DNA of 64,000 bases from Devosia salina (GTDB lineage Bacteria; Pseudomonadota; Alphaproteobacteria; Rhizobiales; Devosiaceae): the NCBI RefSeq assembly GCF_019504385.1, contig NZ_CP080590.1, forward strand, positions 3,513,501 through 3,577,500. The letters are read 5' to 3'. How positions within the stretch are numbered: position 1 is the stretch's first letter; every line of letters starts with the position of its first letter. The notes under the pieces were generated by a model. That model did no database searches. It saw only the letters and a list, made by a program, of their open reading frames with translations, and was not told the origin of the DNA. This document shows positions 8,963-21,107 of this stretch, piece by piece. The position numbers and the translations under genes are program-made.

Positions 8963-9088
8963 CAATGCTGTCCGCCGGATATCCGGGGACACCGGCCCTG
9001 CCCCGGCAGGTCGCTCGCCGCATCAGGGAGCGCTTCCAGCAGGCACCGGTCGACCATCAACCACGTTGCTCAATCGGAGAATGTGACC

Positions 9089-9544
9089 ATGCAGACCATT
9101 GATTTCTCGCCCTTTTATCGCTCCACCGTCGGCTTTGACCGGCTGTTCAACCGCCTCGATTCGCTGGGCGCCCAGGAAGCCAAGACCTACCCGCCCTACA
9201 ATATCGAGCGCACCGGCGACGACGCCTATCGCATCTCGATCGCGGTCGCCGGCTTCTCCAATGGCGACATCGCCGTCGAAACCAAGGAAAACAGCCTCGT
9301 CGTCAAGGGCGCCAAGCCAGCCGAAGCTGCTGACAGCAAAAGGGAATTCCTCCATCGCGGCATTGCCGAGCGCGCCTTTGAGCTGCGCTTCCAGCTCGCT
9401 GACTACGTCGAGGTTCAGGGTGCCACGCTCGAAAACGGCCTCCTGCATCTCGAACTGAAGCGCGAGCTGCCCGAGAGCAAGAAGGCCCGCACCATCCCCG
9501 TCAATGGCGGCACCGCCACCATCGAGGACAAATCGGTCAACTAA
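9089..9544 (+). CDS. Small heat shock protein, Hsp20/IbpA family
   Basis: This 151-residue ATP-independent holdase starts with the IbpA-type N-terminus MQTIDFSPFYRSTVGFDRLF. The alpha-crystallin domain follows (PPYNIERTGDDAYRISIAVAGF, about residues 41-130). The C-terminal IxV-type anchor is seen as RTIPVNG. It binds unfolding proteins in the cytoplasm and hands them to DnaK/ClpB. GGAG sits 10 bp before the ATG. An RpoH-like promoter lies upstream and a strong terminator directly downstream, so it is a monocistronic heat-shock gene. Confidence 0.93.
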   Translation: MQTIDFSPFYRSTVGFDRLFNRLDSLGAQEAKTYPPYNIERTGDDAYRISIAVAGFSNGDIAVETKENSLVVKGAKPAEAADSKREFLHRGIAERAFELRFQLADYVEVQGATLENGLLHLELKRELPESKKARTIPVNGGTATIEDKSVN

Positions 9545-9570
9545 GTCACCGCAGTCTCGACGCAATTCCG

Positions 9571-9599
9571 CGCGGCCCCACTGGGGCCGCGTTCTTTTT
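9571..9599 (+). terminator. Intrinsic terminator of hsp20
   Basis: A 9-bp perfect GC stem (CGCGGCCCC / GGGGCCGCG) with an ACT loop is followed by TTCTTTTT, 27 bp after the stop codon. Confidence 0.92.
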
Positions 9600-9726
9600 G
9601 ACCCACACCAGGCCGCCATGTCTCGGCCGTGCCGACCGGTCCAATGGAACCCCTCCGCGCGTCAGAAAGTTGATCAGGCACAGGCCCAAGCGCCCGCCCC
9701 ATCAACCAGCGTCAGGAAGTTTCCCG

Positions 9727-10200
9727 ATGAAAACCCCATCCATCGATCTCAAGGCCAATGCGAAATCTGCGGTAATCGACGTGCTTAACGCGCGCCTTGC
9801 CGACAGCATTGATCTTGCGCTCATCACCAAGCAGGCCCACTGGAACCTCAAGGGTCCCAATTTCATCGCCGTGCATGAAATGCTCGATCCCATGCGCGCC
9901 AGCATCGACACCCACGTCGACGTCATTGCCGAGCGCATTGCCCAGCTTGATGGCACCCCGCTCGGCACCAGCCAGGTCGTTGCCAAGGCCACCAGCCTTT
10001 CGGCCTATCCCACCGATATCAAGAAGGTGCCCGACCATCTGGCCGCACTCGCAGAGCGCTTCGGCAAGCTGGCCAACCAGGTGCGCGAAGACATCGACGC
10101 CACCGACGAGGCGGGCGACGCCGACACGGCCGACATCCTGACGGCGTTCTCGCGCGACCTCGACAAGAACCTTTGGTTCATCAAATCGCATCTTGAATAG
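9727..10200 (+). CDS. dps: Dps-family ferritin-like DNA-protection protein
   Basis: The 157-residue four-helix protein shows the Dps ferroxidase signature across a subunit interface: KQAHWNLKGPNFIAVHEMLD (about 37-56), then the aspartate-bearing helix DTHVDVIAERI. The C-terminal helix ends in DKNLWFIKSHLE, typical of Dps dodecamers. It oxidises Fe(II) with hydrogen peroxide and stores iron, protecting DNA. An AGGAAG site lies about 8 bases before the ATG at 9727. The longer open frame upstream is rejected because it runs back through the hsp20 terminator. It follows hsp20, giving a small stress-protection cluster. Confidence 0.93.
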   Translation: MKTPSIDLKANAKSAVIDVLNARLADSIDLALITKQAHWNLKGPNFIAVHEMLDPMRASIDTHVDVIAERIAQLDGTPLGTSQVVAKATSLSAYPTDIKKVPDHLAALAERFGKLANQVREDIDATDEAGDADTADILTAFSRDLDKNLWFIKSHLE

Positions 10201-10207
10201 GACTTTT

Positions 10208-10221
10208 TGACCGTCCGGTCA
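10208..10221. promoter_or_regulatory. TetR-type palindrome with no obvious target gene
   Basis: TGACCG and CGGTCA are separated by TC, the same half-sites found in the operator-like palindrome before the TetR gene at 25.2 kb. It lies 8 bp after the dps stop and 520 bp before gltB. Confidence 0.35.
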
Positions 10222-10227
10222 GCAAAT

Positions 10228-10250
10228 GGGGCGCTCCACCGGGGCGCCCC
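10228..10250 (+). terminator. Probable dps terminator hairpin
   Basis: A 7-bp stem GGGGCGC / GCGCCCC with a nine-base loop lies 27 bp after the dps stop; only a weak T-tract follows (ACGCATTTT). Confidence 0.55.
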
Positions 10251-10740
10251 ACGCATTTTCGGGGCCAATTTCCTACAGTTTCCTATCGTTTTTTGCGGCA
10301 AGTCCTATTTTTTGTGTCCGAACCGCGGCAAAACCGCTTGCCCCCCGTTTTGAATTGTGCAAATGTGCCGTCGTTAGGGCAGCATGTCTGTCCTATCTGA
10401 CGCATCGCCCCGCTCTCCGCGGCAAGCGGCGCACGCTGGTCCGGCTGGCCCGTTAGTCGATAACGGAAACGGACAGGCGGAGCTAACAGCGGTTGACAGG
10501 ACTTCCTTTGGAAGGACGCTTGACCCAAGCTCGAATTATGAGCGGCCATTTGGATGCAGTGCCGCTCCCCACGCATGGACGCGAAGTTGCTCATTCGAGC
10601 CGTACTGTGTAGTACGACCCGGCTGAACACTGCGCCCCGAGAGGTAAGCATGCATCCGCCCCGCCGGCACACCGGCAACACCAGGATGCGCGAATAGAGC
10701 AACAGCCCGACGAGCGGGCCGAACAGAACGAGGTTGAGCC

Positions 10741-15471
<4,731 letters not shown>

Positions 15472-15483
15472 GGAGAGGGAGCA

Positions 15484-16911
15484 ATGGGTAAGGTAACAGG
15501 CTTTCTCGAAATCGAACGCGAAGAGCCCCGCTACGAGCCGGCCTCTGATCGCATCCGCCATTTCGGCGAGTTCACCATCCCCCTTTCCGAGGGACGGGTG
15601 GTGGACCAGGCCGCGCGCTGCATGGATTGCGGCATTCCGTTCTGCCATGGCGATACGGGCTGCCCGGTCAATAACCAGATCCCGGACTGGAACGACCTCG
15701 TCTACAACGGCGATTGGGAGGAGGCTGCCCGCAACCTCCACTCGACCAACAACTTCCCCGAATTTACCGGCCGCATCTGCCCCGCCCCCTGCGAGGAAGC
15801 CTGCACGCTGAACCTCGAGGATGTGCCGGTCGCCATCAAGACCGTCGAGCAGGCCATTGCCGACAAGGCCATCCGATCGGGCTGGATCAAGCCGCAGGTG
15901 CCGGCCAGCAAGACGGGCAAGAAGGTTGCCGTGGTCGGTTCCGGTCCGGCCGGTCTCGCCGCGGCCCAGCAGCTGGCCCGCGCCGGTCACGATGTCCATG
16001 TCTATGAGCGCGAGCCCAAGGCGGGCGGCCTCATGCGCTATGGCATTCCCGACTTCAAGATGGAAAAGGAACACATCGACTTCCGCGTCACCCAGATGGA
16101 AGCCGAGGGCGCCACCTTCCACTATGGCGTCAATGTCGGCGTCACCACGCCGCTCTCGGACCTGCAGAACAGCCACGACGCCGTGCTGCTGGCCGGTGGC
16201 GCCGAAAAGCCGCGTCCCGTGGATGTCGAGGGCGTCTCTTTCGCCGGCGTCCACTTCGCCATGCCGTTCCTGGTGCAGCAGAACCGTCGCGTCGGTGGCG
16301 AGGATGTGTCGAGCGAATTCCAGCTCTCGGCCGCCGGCAAGCATGTCGTGGTCGTGGGCGGTGGTGACACCGCTTCGGACTGCGTCGGCACCAGCTTCCG
16401 CCAGGGCGCCATCGCCGTCACCCAGCTCGACGTGCGGCCCATGCCGCCCGAGCTCGAGAACAAGCTGACCAATTGGCCCAATTGGGCGGTCAAGATGCGC
16501 ACCTCGTCCAGCCAGGCCGAAGGCGCCATCCGCGAATTCTCCGCCGGCACGATGAAGATCATCGGCGATGCCCAAGGCAATGTCACCGGCGTCGAATGCG
16601 CCCGCGTCGATCGCAAGCGCCAGCCCATTCCAGGCACCGAATTCGTCATCAAGGCGGACCTAGTCCTCCTCGCCATCGGCTTTGCCGGTCCCATCCAGGA
16701 CGGCATGCTGACCGAGCTGGGCGCCCAGTATGACAAGCGCGGCAATCTCTTCGCCGACACCATGAGCTACAAGACCACGGTTCCCAAGGTCTATGCCGCC
16801 GGCGACATGCGCCGCGGCCAGTCGCTCGTCGTCTGGGCCATCCGCGAAGGCCGCCAGGCCGCCCGCTCCATCGATTTCGACCTGATGGGCAAGACGGATT
16901 TGCCTCGCTGA
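15484..16911 (+). CDS. gltD: Glutamate synthase (NADPH) small subunit
   Basis: The 475-residue beta subunit takes electrons from NADPH through FAD to the 4Fe-4S clusters shared with GltB. N-terminal cluster cysteines are C46, C49, C54, C60, C99, C103 and C107. The first nucleotide-binding fold is VAVVGSGPAGLAAAQQL (about 147), followed by ERAGGLMRYGIP-type sequence and a second fold at VVVVGGGDTASDC. A strong AAGGAGAGGG precedes the ATG, 12 bp after gltB. Immediately after its stop lies a clear copy of the two-hairpin intergenic element, which may form the operon's 3' end. Confidence 0.98.
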   Translation: MGKVTGFLEIEREEPRYEPASDRIRHFGEFTIPLSEGRVVDQAARCMDCGIPFCHGDTGCPVNNQIPDWNDLVYNGDWEEAARNLHSTNNFPEFTGRICPAPCEEACTLNLEDVPVAIKTVEQAIADKAIRSGWIKPQVPASKTGKKVAVVGSGPAGLAAAQQLARAGHDVHVYEREPKAGGLMRYGIPDFKMEKEHIDFRVTQMEAEGATFHYGVNVGVTTPLSDLQNSHDAVLLAGGAEKPRPVDVEGVSFAGVHFAMPFLVQQNRRVGGEDVSSEFQLSAAGKHVVVVGGGDTASDCVGTSFRQGAIAVTQLDVRPMPPELENKLTNWPNWAVKMRTSSSQAEGAIREFSAGTMKIIGDAQGNVTGVECARVDRKRQPIPGTEFVIKADLVLLAIGFAGPIQDGMLTELGAQYDKRGNLFADTMSYKTTVPKVYAAGDMRRGQSLVVWAIREGRQAARSIDFDLMGKTDLPR

Positions 16912-16927
16912 GAGCCGTCCCAACGGG

Positions 16928-16987
16928 CAAATCGCGCCTGTGGCGCGATTTGAGGCGAGCAGGCCATGAGACCTATGGTCGAATGGC
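16928..16987 (+). repeat. Two-hairpin intergenic element, copy A
   Basis: Hairpin 1 has an 11-bp perfect stem from CAAATCGCGCC with loop TGT. Hairpin 2 (16963-16987) has outer arm GCCAT/ATGGC, a GA opposite GA internal step, inner arm GACC/GGTC and loop TAT. It starts 16 bp after the gltD stop. The linker TGAGGCGAG between the hairpins is shared with copies C and D. Confidence 0.85.
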
Positions 16988-17047
16988 GGGAAGCTTCGGC
17001 TCCTTCTCACCCTCCCCCTTGTGGGGCTTCGAGCCAACCCGAAGGGT

Positions 17048-17106
17048 AAAATGGTCCGGTGGACCATTTTGAGGTAAGGAGGCCATAAGAGCTAAGCTCG
17101 AATGGC
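17048..17106 (+). repeat. Two-hairpin intergenic element, copy B
   Basis: Hairpin 1 is AAAATGGTCC, loop GGT, GGACCATTTT. Hairpin 2 keeps GCCAT/ATGGC outside but has inner arm GAGC/GCTC and loop TAA. Both stems differ from copy A yet remain fully paired. It is in the same orientation, 120 bp from copy A. Confidence 0.85.
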
Positions 17107-17154
17107 TGGAAGCGAGATAGGACTTGGCCCTTGCCAAGTCCGTTGAATCGAGCA

Positions 17155-17217
17155 GGGTGGGGGTGTCGGTCTTTCGGCGCCCCCAAAAACTTGTCTGGGG
17201 CTTCGACACCCCCACCC
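17155..17217. repeat. Long inverted repeat upstream of hpt
   Basis: Perfect 14-bp arms (GGGTGGGGGTGTCG and its complement) flank a 35-base loop that itself contains GCCCC/GGGGC. It ends 47 bp before the hpt start. A second small hairpin (GACTTGGC/GCCAAGTC, 17121-17140) lies just before it. Confidence 0.7.
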
Positions 17218-17241
17218 CGGCCCTCCCCTCAAGGGGGAGGG
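17208..17241 (+). repeat. Partial GC-rich palindrome repeat (CCCTCCCC / GGGGAGGG type)
   Basis: CCCTCCCC and GGGGAGGG flank TCAAG. This is the first hairpin of the common intergenic repeat seen at a dozen sites in the window; its distal part is missing here. Confidence 0.6.
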
Positions 17242-17264
17242 TGCGCCAAGCGAGAGTGCATGGA

Positions 17265-17807
17265 ATGCCCCAAGCCCCCTACACCGTCGACCAGCTGATC
17301 TCCGCCAAGGCCATCGCCGCCCGCGTCGAGGCCCTGGCCCATGAAATCACCGACGCCTTCAAGGACACCGACAAGCTCGTCGTGGTCGGCCTACTGCGCG
17401 GCTCCTTCATCTTCATCGCCGATCTCGTCCGCGAGATCGACCTGCCGGTCGAGGTCGACTTCATCGAGGCCTCGTCCTATGGCGACGCCATGGAATCGAG
17501 CCGCGAGGTACGCATCCTTAAGGACCTGCGCGGCGAAATTCACGGCCGCGACGTGCTGGTGGTCGAGGACATCATCGACACCGGCCACACGCTCAAGCAC
17601 GTGCTCGAAATCCTCGAAACCCGCCATCCGCGCCGCATGGAAGTCTGCGCTCTGCTGAACAAGCCGAGCCGCCGCGAGACCGACGTCCCCGCCCGCTGGA
17701 TCGGCTTCGACATTCCCGATGAATTCGTCGTCGGCTACGGCATCGACTACGCCCAGCGCAACAGAAATCTGCCGCATATCGGGAAGGTGCGGTTTGTGAA
17801 CACCTGA
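17265..17807 (+). CDS. hpt: Hypoxanthine phosphoribosyltransferase
   Basis: The 180-residue type I phosphoribosyltransferase salvages hypoxanthine or guanine with PRPP to IMP or GMP. The PRPP motif is VLVVEDIIDTGHTL with acidic pair E101/D102. The flexible-loop region is SSYGDAMESS and the conserved GLLRGSFIFIADL lies at 42-54. Length and C-terminus (DYAQRNRNLPHIGKVRF) match HPRT. The ATG at 17265 is chosen by family N-terminus; the upstream open frame runs through repeat DNA and is rejected. The leader is crowded with hairpins. The IS element begins 63 bp after the stop. Confidence 0.94.
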   Translation: MPQAPYTVDQLISAKAIAARVEALAHEITDAFKDTDKLVVVGLLRGSFIFIADLVREIDLPVEVDFIEASSYGDAMESSREVRILKDLRGEIHGRDVLVVEDIIDTGHTLKHVLEILETRHPRRMEVCALLNKPSRRETDVPARWIGFDIPDEFVVGYGIDYAQRNRNLPHIGKVRFVNT

Positions 17808-17825
17808 GCATCGGTTCCTTAGCCT

Positions 17826-17870
17826 CCCTCCCCTTGATGGGGAGGGTAGCGAAGCTTGGCCGCAGGCCTA
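17826..17870 (+). repeat. Left part of a GC-rich palindrome repeat split by the IS element
   Basis: The TCCCCTTGATGGGGA hairpin and the start of the second module (AGCGAAGCTTGGCC, loop, GGCC) match intact copies at 39.6 and 50.4 kb. The copy stops at TA, where the IS begins, and resumes at 18717. Confidence 0.8.
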
Positions 17871-18716
17871 GGGTCTGTACTCAATAAGGATTCCCGTCTG
17901 GCGTGAGTTGTGATTCAAGGTTTCCGAGAGGAGACCGTTATGAAACAGCGACAATTGACGTGGTTGAGCGATGCGGAGTGGGCACGCATCGAGCCCTTAC
18001 TGCCTCGCGGTCGCAAGGGGGCGCATCGGGTCGATGACCGTCGGGTGATCTCGGGCATCGTGCACATGCTCAAGAGCGGAGCGCGCTGGCGTGATTGCCC
18101 GCCTGAATATGGGCCGTACACGACGATCTACAACCGCTTCAACCGCTGGAGCCGGCAAGGCATCTGGCTGGGCATGTTCGAGGCGCTGACCGGGCACAAT
18201 GGCATCTGGGGCACTGTCGCCCTCGACGCGACCCATATCAAGGCGCACCGTTCGGCGGGCGGTGCAAAAGGGGGGCCTTCGCGCAGGCCATCGGCATCTC
18301 GCGTGGCGGACGCACCAGCAAGCTCCACGGACTGACCGACGCCCAGGGCCGACCACGCCTGCTCATGGTCTCGGCCGGCAATATCAACGACATGACCATG
18401 GCCGGTGCCGTGATCGAAAAGGCCGCCGGTCGCTTCGACCGTCTCATTGCTGATCGTGGATACGACACCAACGCCATCCGCGCCGCCATCACTGCGCAGG
18501 GCGCTCAGGTCGTCATTCCCTCTACCGCCAGCCGGCGCGCGCCGATCCCATATGACCGCGATGCTTACAAGGCCCGAAACCTGGTGGAACGCCTCTGGTG
18601 CCGCCTCAAGGATTGGAGGCGCATCGCCACACGCTACGACAAGCTCGCCAGAAACTTCCTGGCCGCAGCGCTCATCCCTGCTGCCATAACCTATTGGTGC
18701 AATTGAGTCCGGACCC
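17871..18716 (+). mobile_element. Complete IS5-family insertion sequence (IS427/IS1031-like)
   Basis: The element is 846 bp. Terminal inverted repeats are GGGTCTGTACTCAAT and, on the other end read inward, GGGTCCGGACTCAAT (13 of 15 matching). A TA target duplication flanks it (17869-17870, 18717-18718). Both ends and both transposase frames are present. The target is inside an intergenic palindrome whose halves rejoin cleanly when the IS and one TA are removed. Subgroup is inferred from size, TA target and the two-frame transposase. Confidence 0.92.
17940..18706 (+). CDS. IS5-family transposase, two frames joined by -1 frameshift
   Basis: The first frame (17940-18335) begins MKQRQLTWLSDAEWARIEPLLP and carries the first catalytic aspartate in VALDATHIKAHR. 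At 18266-18275 the run AAAAGGGGGG allows a -1 shift into the second frame, giving GGAFAQAIG, then GRTSKLHGLTD, the second aspartate in LIADRGYDT, and the glutamate in NLVERLWCRLKDWRRIATRYD. The second frame ends at 18706, ten bases before the IS end. The DDE triad is complete, so the transposase looks functional. Without the shift, a truncated 131-residue protein is made, as is usual for this subgroup. Confidence 0.9.
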
Positions 18717-18718
18717 TA

Positions 18719-18804
18719 GCGGAGTTGGGTGGGGTGATGGCAGGCGCAGCGCTCGTTGCTCCACCCCACCCTCATTCCCTCCCCATCAAGGGGAGGGAGG
18801 CGCA
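18719..18804. repeat. Right half of the split palindrome repeat plus an adjoining copy
   Basis: GCGGAGTTGGGTGGGGTG completes the repeat interrupted by the IS. From 18761 a second unit follows (CCACCCCACCCTCATTCC, then CCTCCCC ATCA GGGGAGG), the same unit that opens the 135-bp composites at 39.5 and 50.3 kb. Confidence 0.7.
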
Positions 18805-18829
18805 AGGGCACAGATGCCCCCACCGCCCG

Positions 18830-19441
18830 CTACCGCTTCCGAAACGTGCTGAACTGGAATCTCTGCACGCTGCCCCAGGGCGTCACATGCTCGTGCCGGC
18901 GATGATCCACCAGCTCAAAGCCCGGCCCCAATAGCGCCGCAAGGCTCTCAGCGTCATGCCGCACCACCGGAAGCCCGCTGCATTTTTCCGGCCCATCGGG
19001 CGCAAAAGTACCGATCACCGCAAAGCCGCCGGGTTTGAGGGCCTTGTCAATCACACTTGAATAACGCGCCTGGTCCTCTGGAGCGGTCAGGAAATGCAGG
19101 GCCGCCCGATCGTGCCAGGCATCATAACTCCGTTGCGGCACCCATTGGGTGACATCCCCGGCGATCCAGTCCACCCGCGCATCAGCGGGCAATCGGGCAC
19201 GGGCAATGTCGAGCGCCGCCTGTGACAGGTCGAGCACGCTGACCCAGTCCTGCCTGCGCGCCACCAGCGCATCGACCAGCCGCGAGGCGCCGCCGCCGAT
19301 ATCGACGACGGCATGCCCCGTCGCAAGGCCCGCCGTGTCGAGCAATTCGAGCGAGAAGGCCGGGTTTTCCTCGAACCAGGAAACCTCGTTCTCGCCCTTG
19401 CTTGAATAGACGCCCTGCCAGTGGTCCTGCCGCTCGCTCAC
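18830..19441 (-). CDS. Class I SAM-dependent methyltransferase
   Basis: The 203-residue protein has the Rossmann-fold motif I VVDIGGGASRLVDAL (about 46-60), motif II SVLDLSQAALDIARARL, and post-motif GGFAVIGTF. The N-terminus HWQGVYSSKGENEVSWFEE resembles small methyltransferases acting on thiols or organic acids, but the substrate is not indicated. The GTG at 19441 overlaps the stop of the dehydratase gene upstream as GTGA, implying translational coupling. An ATG 21 bp earlier is open but would lie deeper in that gene. Its coupling to the sugar-acid dehydratase is odd and may be only positional. Confidence 0.8.
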   Translation of the reverse strand: MSERQDHWQGVYSSKGENEVSWFEENPAFSLELLDTAGLATGHAVVDIGGGASRLVDALVARRQDWVSVLDLSQAALDIARARLPADARVDWIAGDVTQWVPQRSYDAWHDRAALHFLTAPEDQARYSSVIDKALKPGGFAVIGTFAPDGPEKCSGLPVVRHDAESLAALLGPGFELVDHRRHEHVTPWGSVQRFQFSTFRKR

Positions 19442-20988
19442 ATCACCGCCCCGACCTGCCACGGCACGAATTCATTGTCACCATAGCCCAGAGCTTCCGA
19501 CTTGGTCTGTTCGCCCGAGGCGACCTTGAGCATCAGGTCGAAGATTTCCTGGCCCTTGGCCTCGATGGACACACCCTCGACGATGTCGCCGCAATTGATG
19601 TCCATGTCCTCGGTCATGCGCTGATACATGTCCGAATTGGTGGCGAGCTTCATTGACGGCACCGGCTTGCAGCCATAGGCCGAGCCGCGACCGGTGGTGA
19701 AGGCGAGGATATTGGCGCCACCGGCCACCTGACCCGTCGCCGAAACCGGGTCAAAGCCGGGCGTGTCCATGAACACGAAGCCCTTTTCGGTGACCTTTTC
19801 GGCATATTCGTAAACCGCCGTCAGCGGCGTCGTGCCGCCCTTGGCCGCCGCGCCCAGCGATTTTTCCAGAATGGTGGTGAGGCCGCCCAGCTTGTTGCCG
19901 GGTGAGGGATTGTTGTTCATCTCCCCGCCATTGCGGCTCGTATAGTCTTCCCACCACTTGATACGCTCGATCAGCTTTTCGCCGACCTCGCGATTGACCG
20001 CGCGGCGGGTCAGCAGATGTTCGGCGCCATAGATTTCCGGCGTTTCCGAGAGAATGGCCGTGCCGCCATTCCTGACCAGGATATCGGCGGCCACACCCAG
20101 CGCCGGATTGGCGGTAATGCCCGAATAGCCATCCGAACCGCCACATTGCAGCGCCAGCGTCAGATGGCTGGCATCGACCGTTTCGCGCCGCGCCTTGGCG
20201 GCGACCGGCAGCATTTCCTTGATGCGCTCGACGCCCCAGTCGATCATCTTCCGCGTCCCGCCGATCTCCTGGATCGTCATGGTCTGGAACGTGTCGGTTT
20301 CGGAAAGGTTATAGGCTTCCTTCATCTTGTCGATCTGGAAGGCCTCGCAGCCGAGGCCCACCAGGAGCGCCGCGCCCAGATTGGGGTTGGACGTATAGCC
20401 CCACTGCGTGCGCCGGAAAATCTGGTAGCCCTCGCCGGTCAGGTCCATCGCGCAACCCGTGCCATGGACGAAGGGAATGACGCCGTCGATCTCGGGATGG
20501 TCGTCGAGCACACCCGAGCGGTTGATCGCCTCGGCCATGAACTTGGCGACCGTCGCCGAACAGTTCACCGAGGTCAGGATGCCGACATAATTGCGGGTGC
20601 CCACATCGCCATTGGCGCGCTTGAAGCCCTCAAAGGTCGCTCGCTTGTTCGCCGCCAGCATCTCCACCGGCACCACGCCCTCGGCAAAGGCATAGTCATG
20701 GCTCAGCGTGCCGTCCTTTCCACCCATCCCGCAATTGTGCTCGTGCACCCAGTCACCCGGGGCGATCCCCTCCTTGGCAAAGCCGATGATCTGCCCGAAC
20801 TTCATCACCGCCTCGCCCGCGCCAATGGCGCGCGTCGCAAACTTGTGGCCGCGCGGCACGCGCCGCACGATGCTCACCCCCTGCGCCGTCTCGGTGCCGA
20901 CATCGAGATTGGCCAGGGCCACCGCAATATTGTCGGCGGCATTGAGCACGAGCGTTTTGCCTTGCGGCTGGATGACATGTTCGTTCAT
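19438..20988 (-). CDS. UxaA-family sugar-acid dehydratase (possible L-fuconate dehydratase)
   Basis: The 516-residue protein has an N-terminal SAF domain (about 12-85, ending VHEHNCGMGG) and the large UxaA/GarD catalytic domain. Conserved signatures include GDVGTRNYVGILTSVNCSATV, FVHGTGC, VGLGCE, LQCGGSDGYSGITANPALG, NPSPGNKLGGLTTI and FTTGRGSAYGCKPVPSMKLATN. Family members dehydrate altronate or galactarate; a split homologue works in the Campylobacter L-fucose locus. Here the neighbours are a FucU mutarotase and a diketo-deoxy-acid hydrolase, so L-fuconate or L-rhamnonate is my preferred substrate. That is inference. The gene is divergent from its likely GntR regulator, with CTAACATGTTAG between them. 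Confidence 0.85.
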   Translation of the reverse strand: MNEHVIQPQGKTLVLNAADNIAVALANLDVGTETAQGVSIVRRVPRGHKFATRAIGAGEAVMKFGQIIGFAKEGIAPGDWVHEHNCGMGGKDGTLSHDYAFAEGVVPVEMLAANKRATFEGFKRANGDVGTRNYVGILTSVNCSATVAKFMAEAINRSGVLDDHPEIDGVIPFVHGTGCAMDLTGEGYQIFRRTQWGYTSNPNLGAALLVGLGCEAFQIDKMKEAYNLSETDTFQTMTIQEIGGTRKMIDWGVERIKEMLPVAAKARRETVDASHLTLALQCGGSDGYSGITANPALGVAADILVRNGGTAILSETPEIYGAEHLLTRRAVNREVGEKLIERIKWWEDYTSRNGGEMNNNPSPGNKLGGLTTILEKSLGAAAKGGTTPLTAVYEYAEKVTEKGFVFMDTPGFDPVSATGQVAGGANILAFTTGRGSAYGCKPVPSMKLATNSDMYQRMTEDMDINCGDIVEGVSIEAKGQEIFDLMLKVASGEQTKSEALGYGDNEFVPWQVGAVM

Positions 20989-21094
20989 CAAAGGGGTCCT
21001 GGAGGTCCGATCAAGCGCTTTACGCCGCCGGTTTTTCTCGCCAGATTGCACCCGCAATCGAGAGGACCGGCATTGTCATTCAACGCGCCACTAA

Positions 21095-21106
21095 CTAACA
21101 TGTTAG
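21095..21106. promoter_or_regulatory. Operator palindrome CTAACATGTTAG (site 1)
   Basis: A perfect 12-bp palindrome ends one base before the GntR start codon and lies 107 bp before the divergent dehydratase gene. Identical sites occur at 22341 and 38616. It is a plausible GntR/FadR-type operator and would autoregulate. Confidence 0.75.
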
Positions 21107-21107
21107 C

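Larger units (their letters stand above)
8670..9088. other. Gene-free divergent spacer between pldB-like gene and hsp20
   Basis: No convincing coding region is present. The stretch holds a strong hairpin at 8732-8764, a weaker one (CCCCGTTC/GAACGGGG at 8855-8885) and an RpoH-like promoter near 8935. Roughly 170 bases between the hairpins could encode a small RNA, but no family is recognised. Confidence 0.5.
10201..10740. other. 540-bp gene-free region between dps and gltB
   Basis: No protein or known RNA is recognised. It contains a TetR-type palindrome at 10208-10221, a GC hairpin at 10228-10250 (probable dps terminator) and a TTGACA at about 10494. The remainder may be a long gltB leader. 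The small open frames here have no recognisable domains. Confidence 0.5.

Noticed and set aside
18336..18706. Transposase gene read as a frameshifted pseudogene
   Set aside because: The break falls on an A4G6 run at the position where this IS subgroup uses programmed -1 frameshifting, and all catalytic residues are present.
17826..18804. CRISPR-like arrangement of palindromic repeats
   Set aside because: Repeats are dispersed across the window at irregular distances with no uniform spacers and no cas genes.
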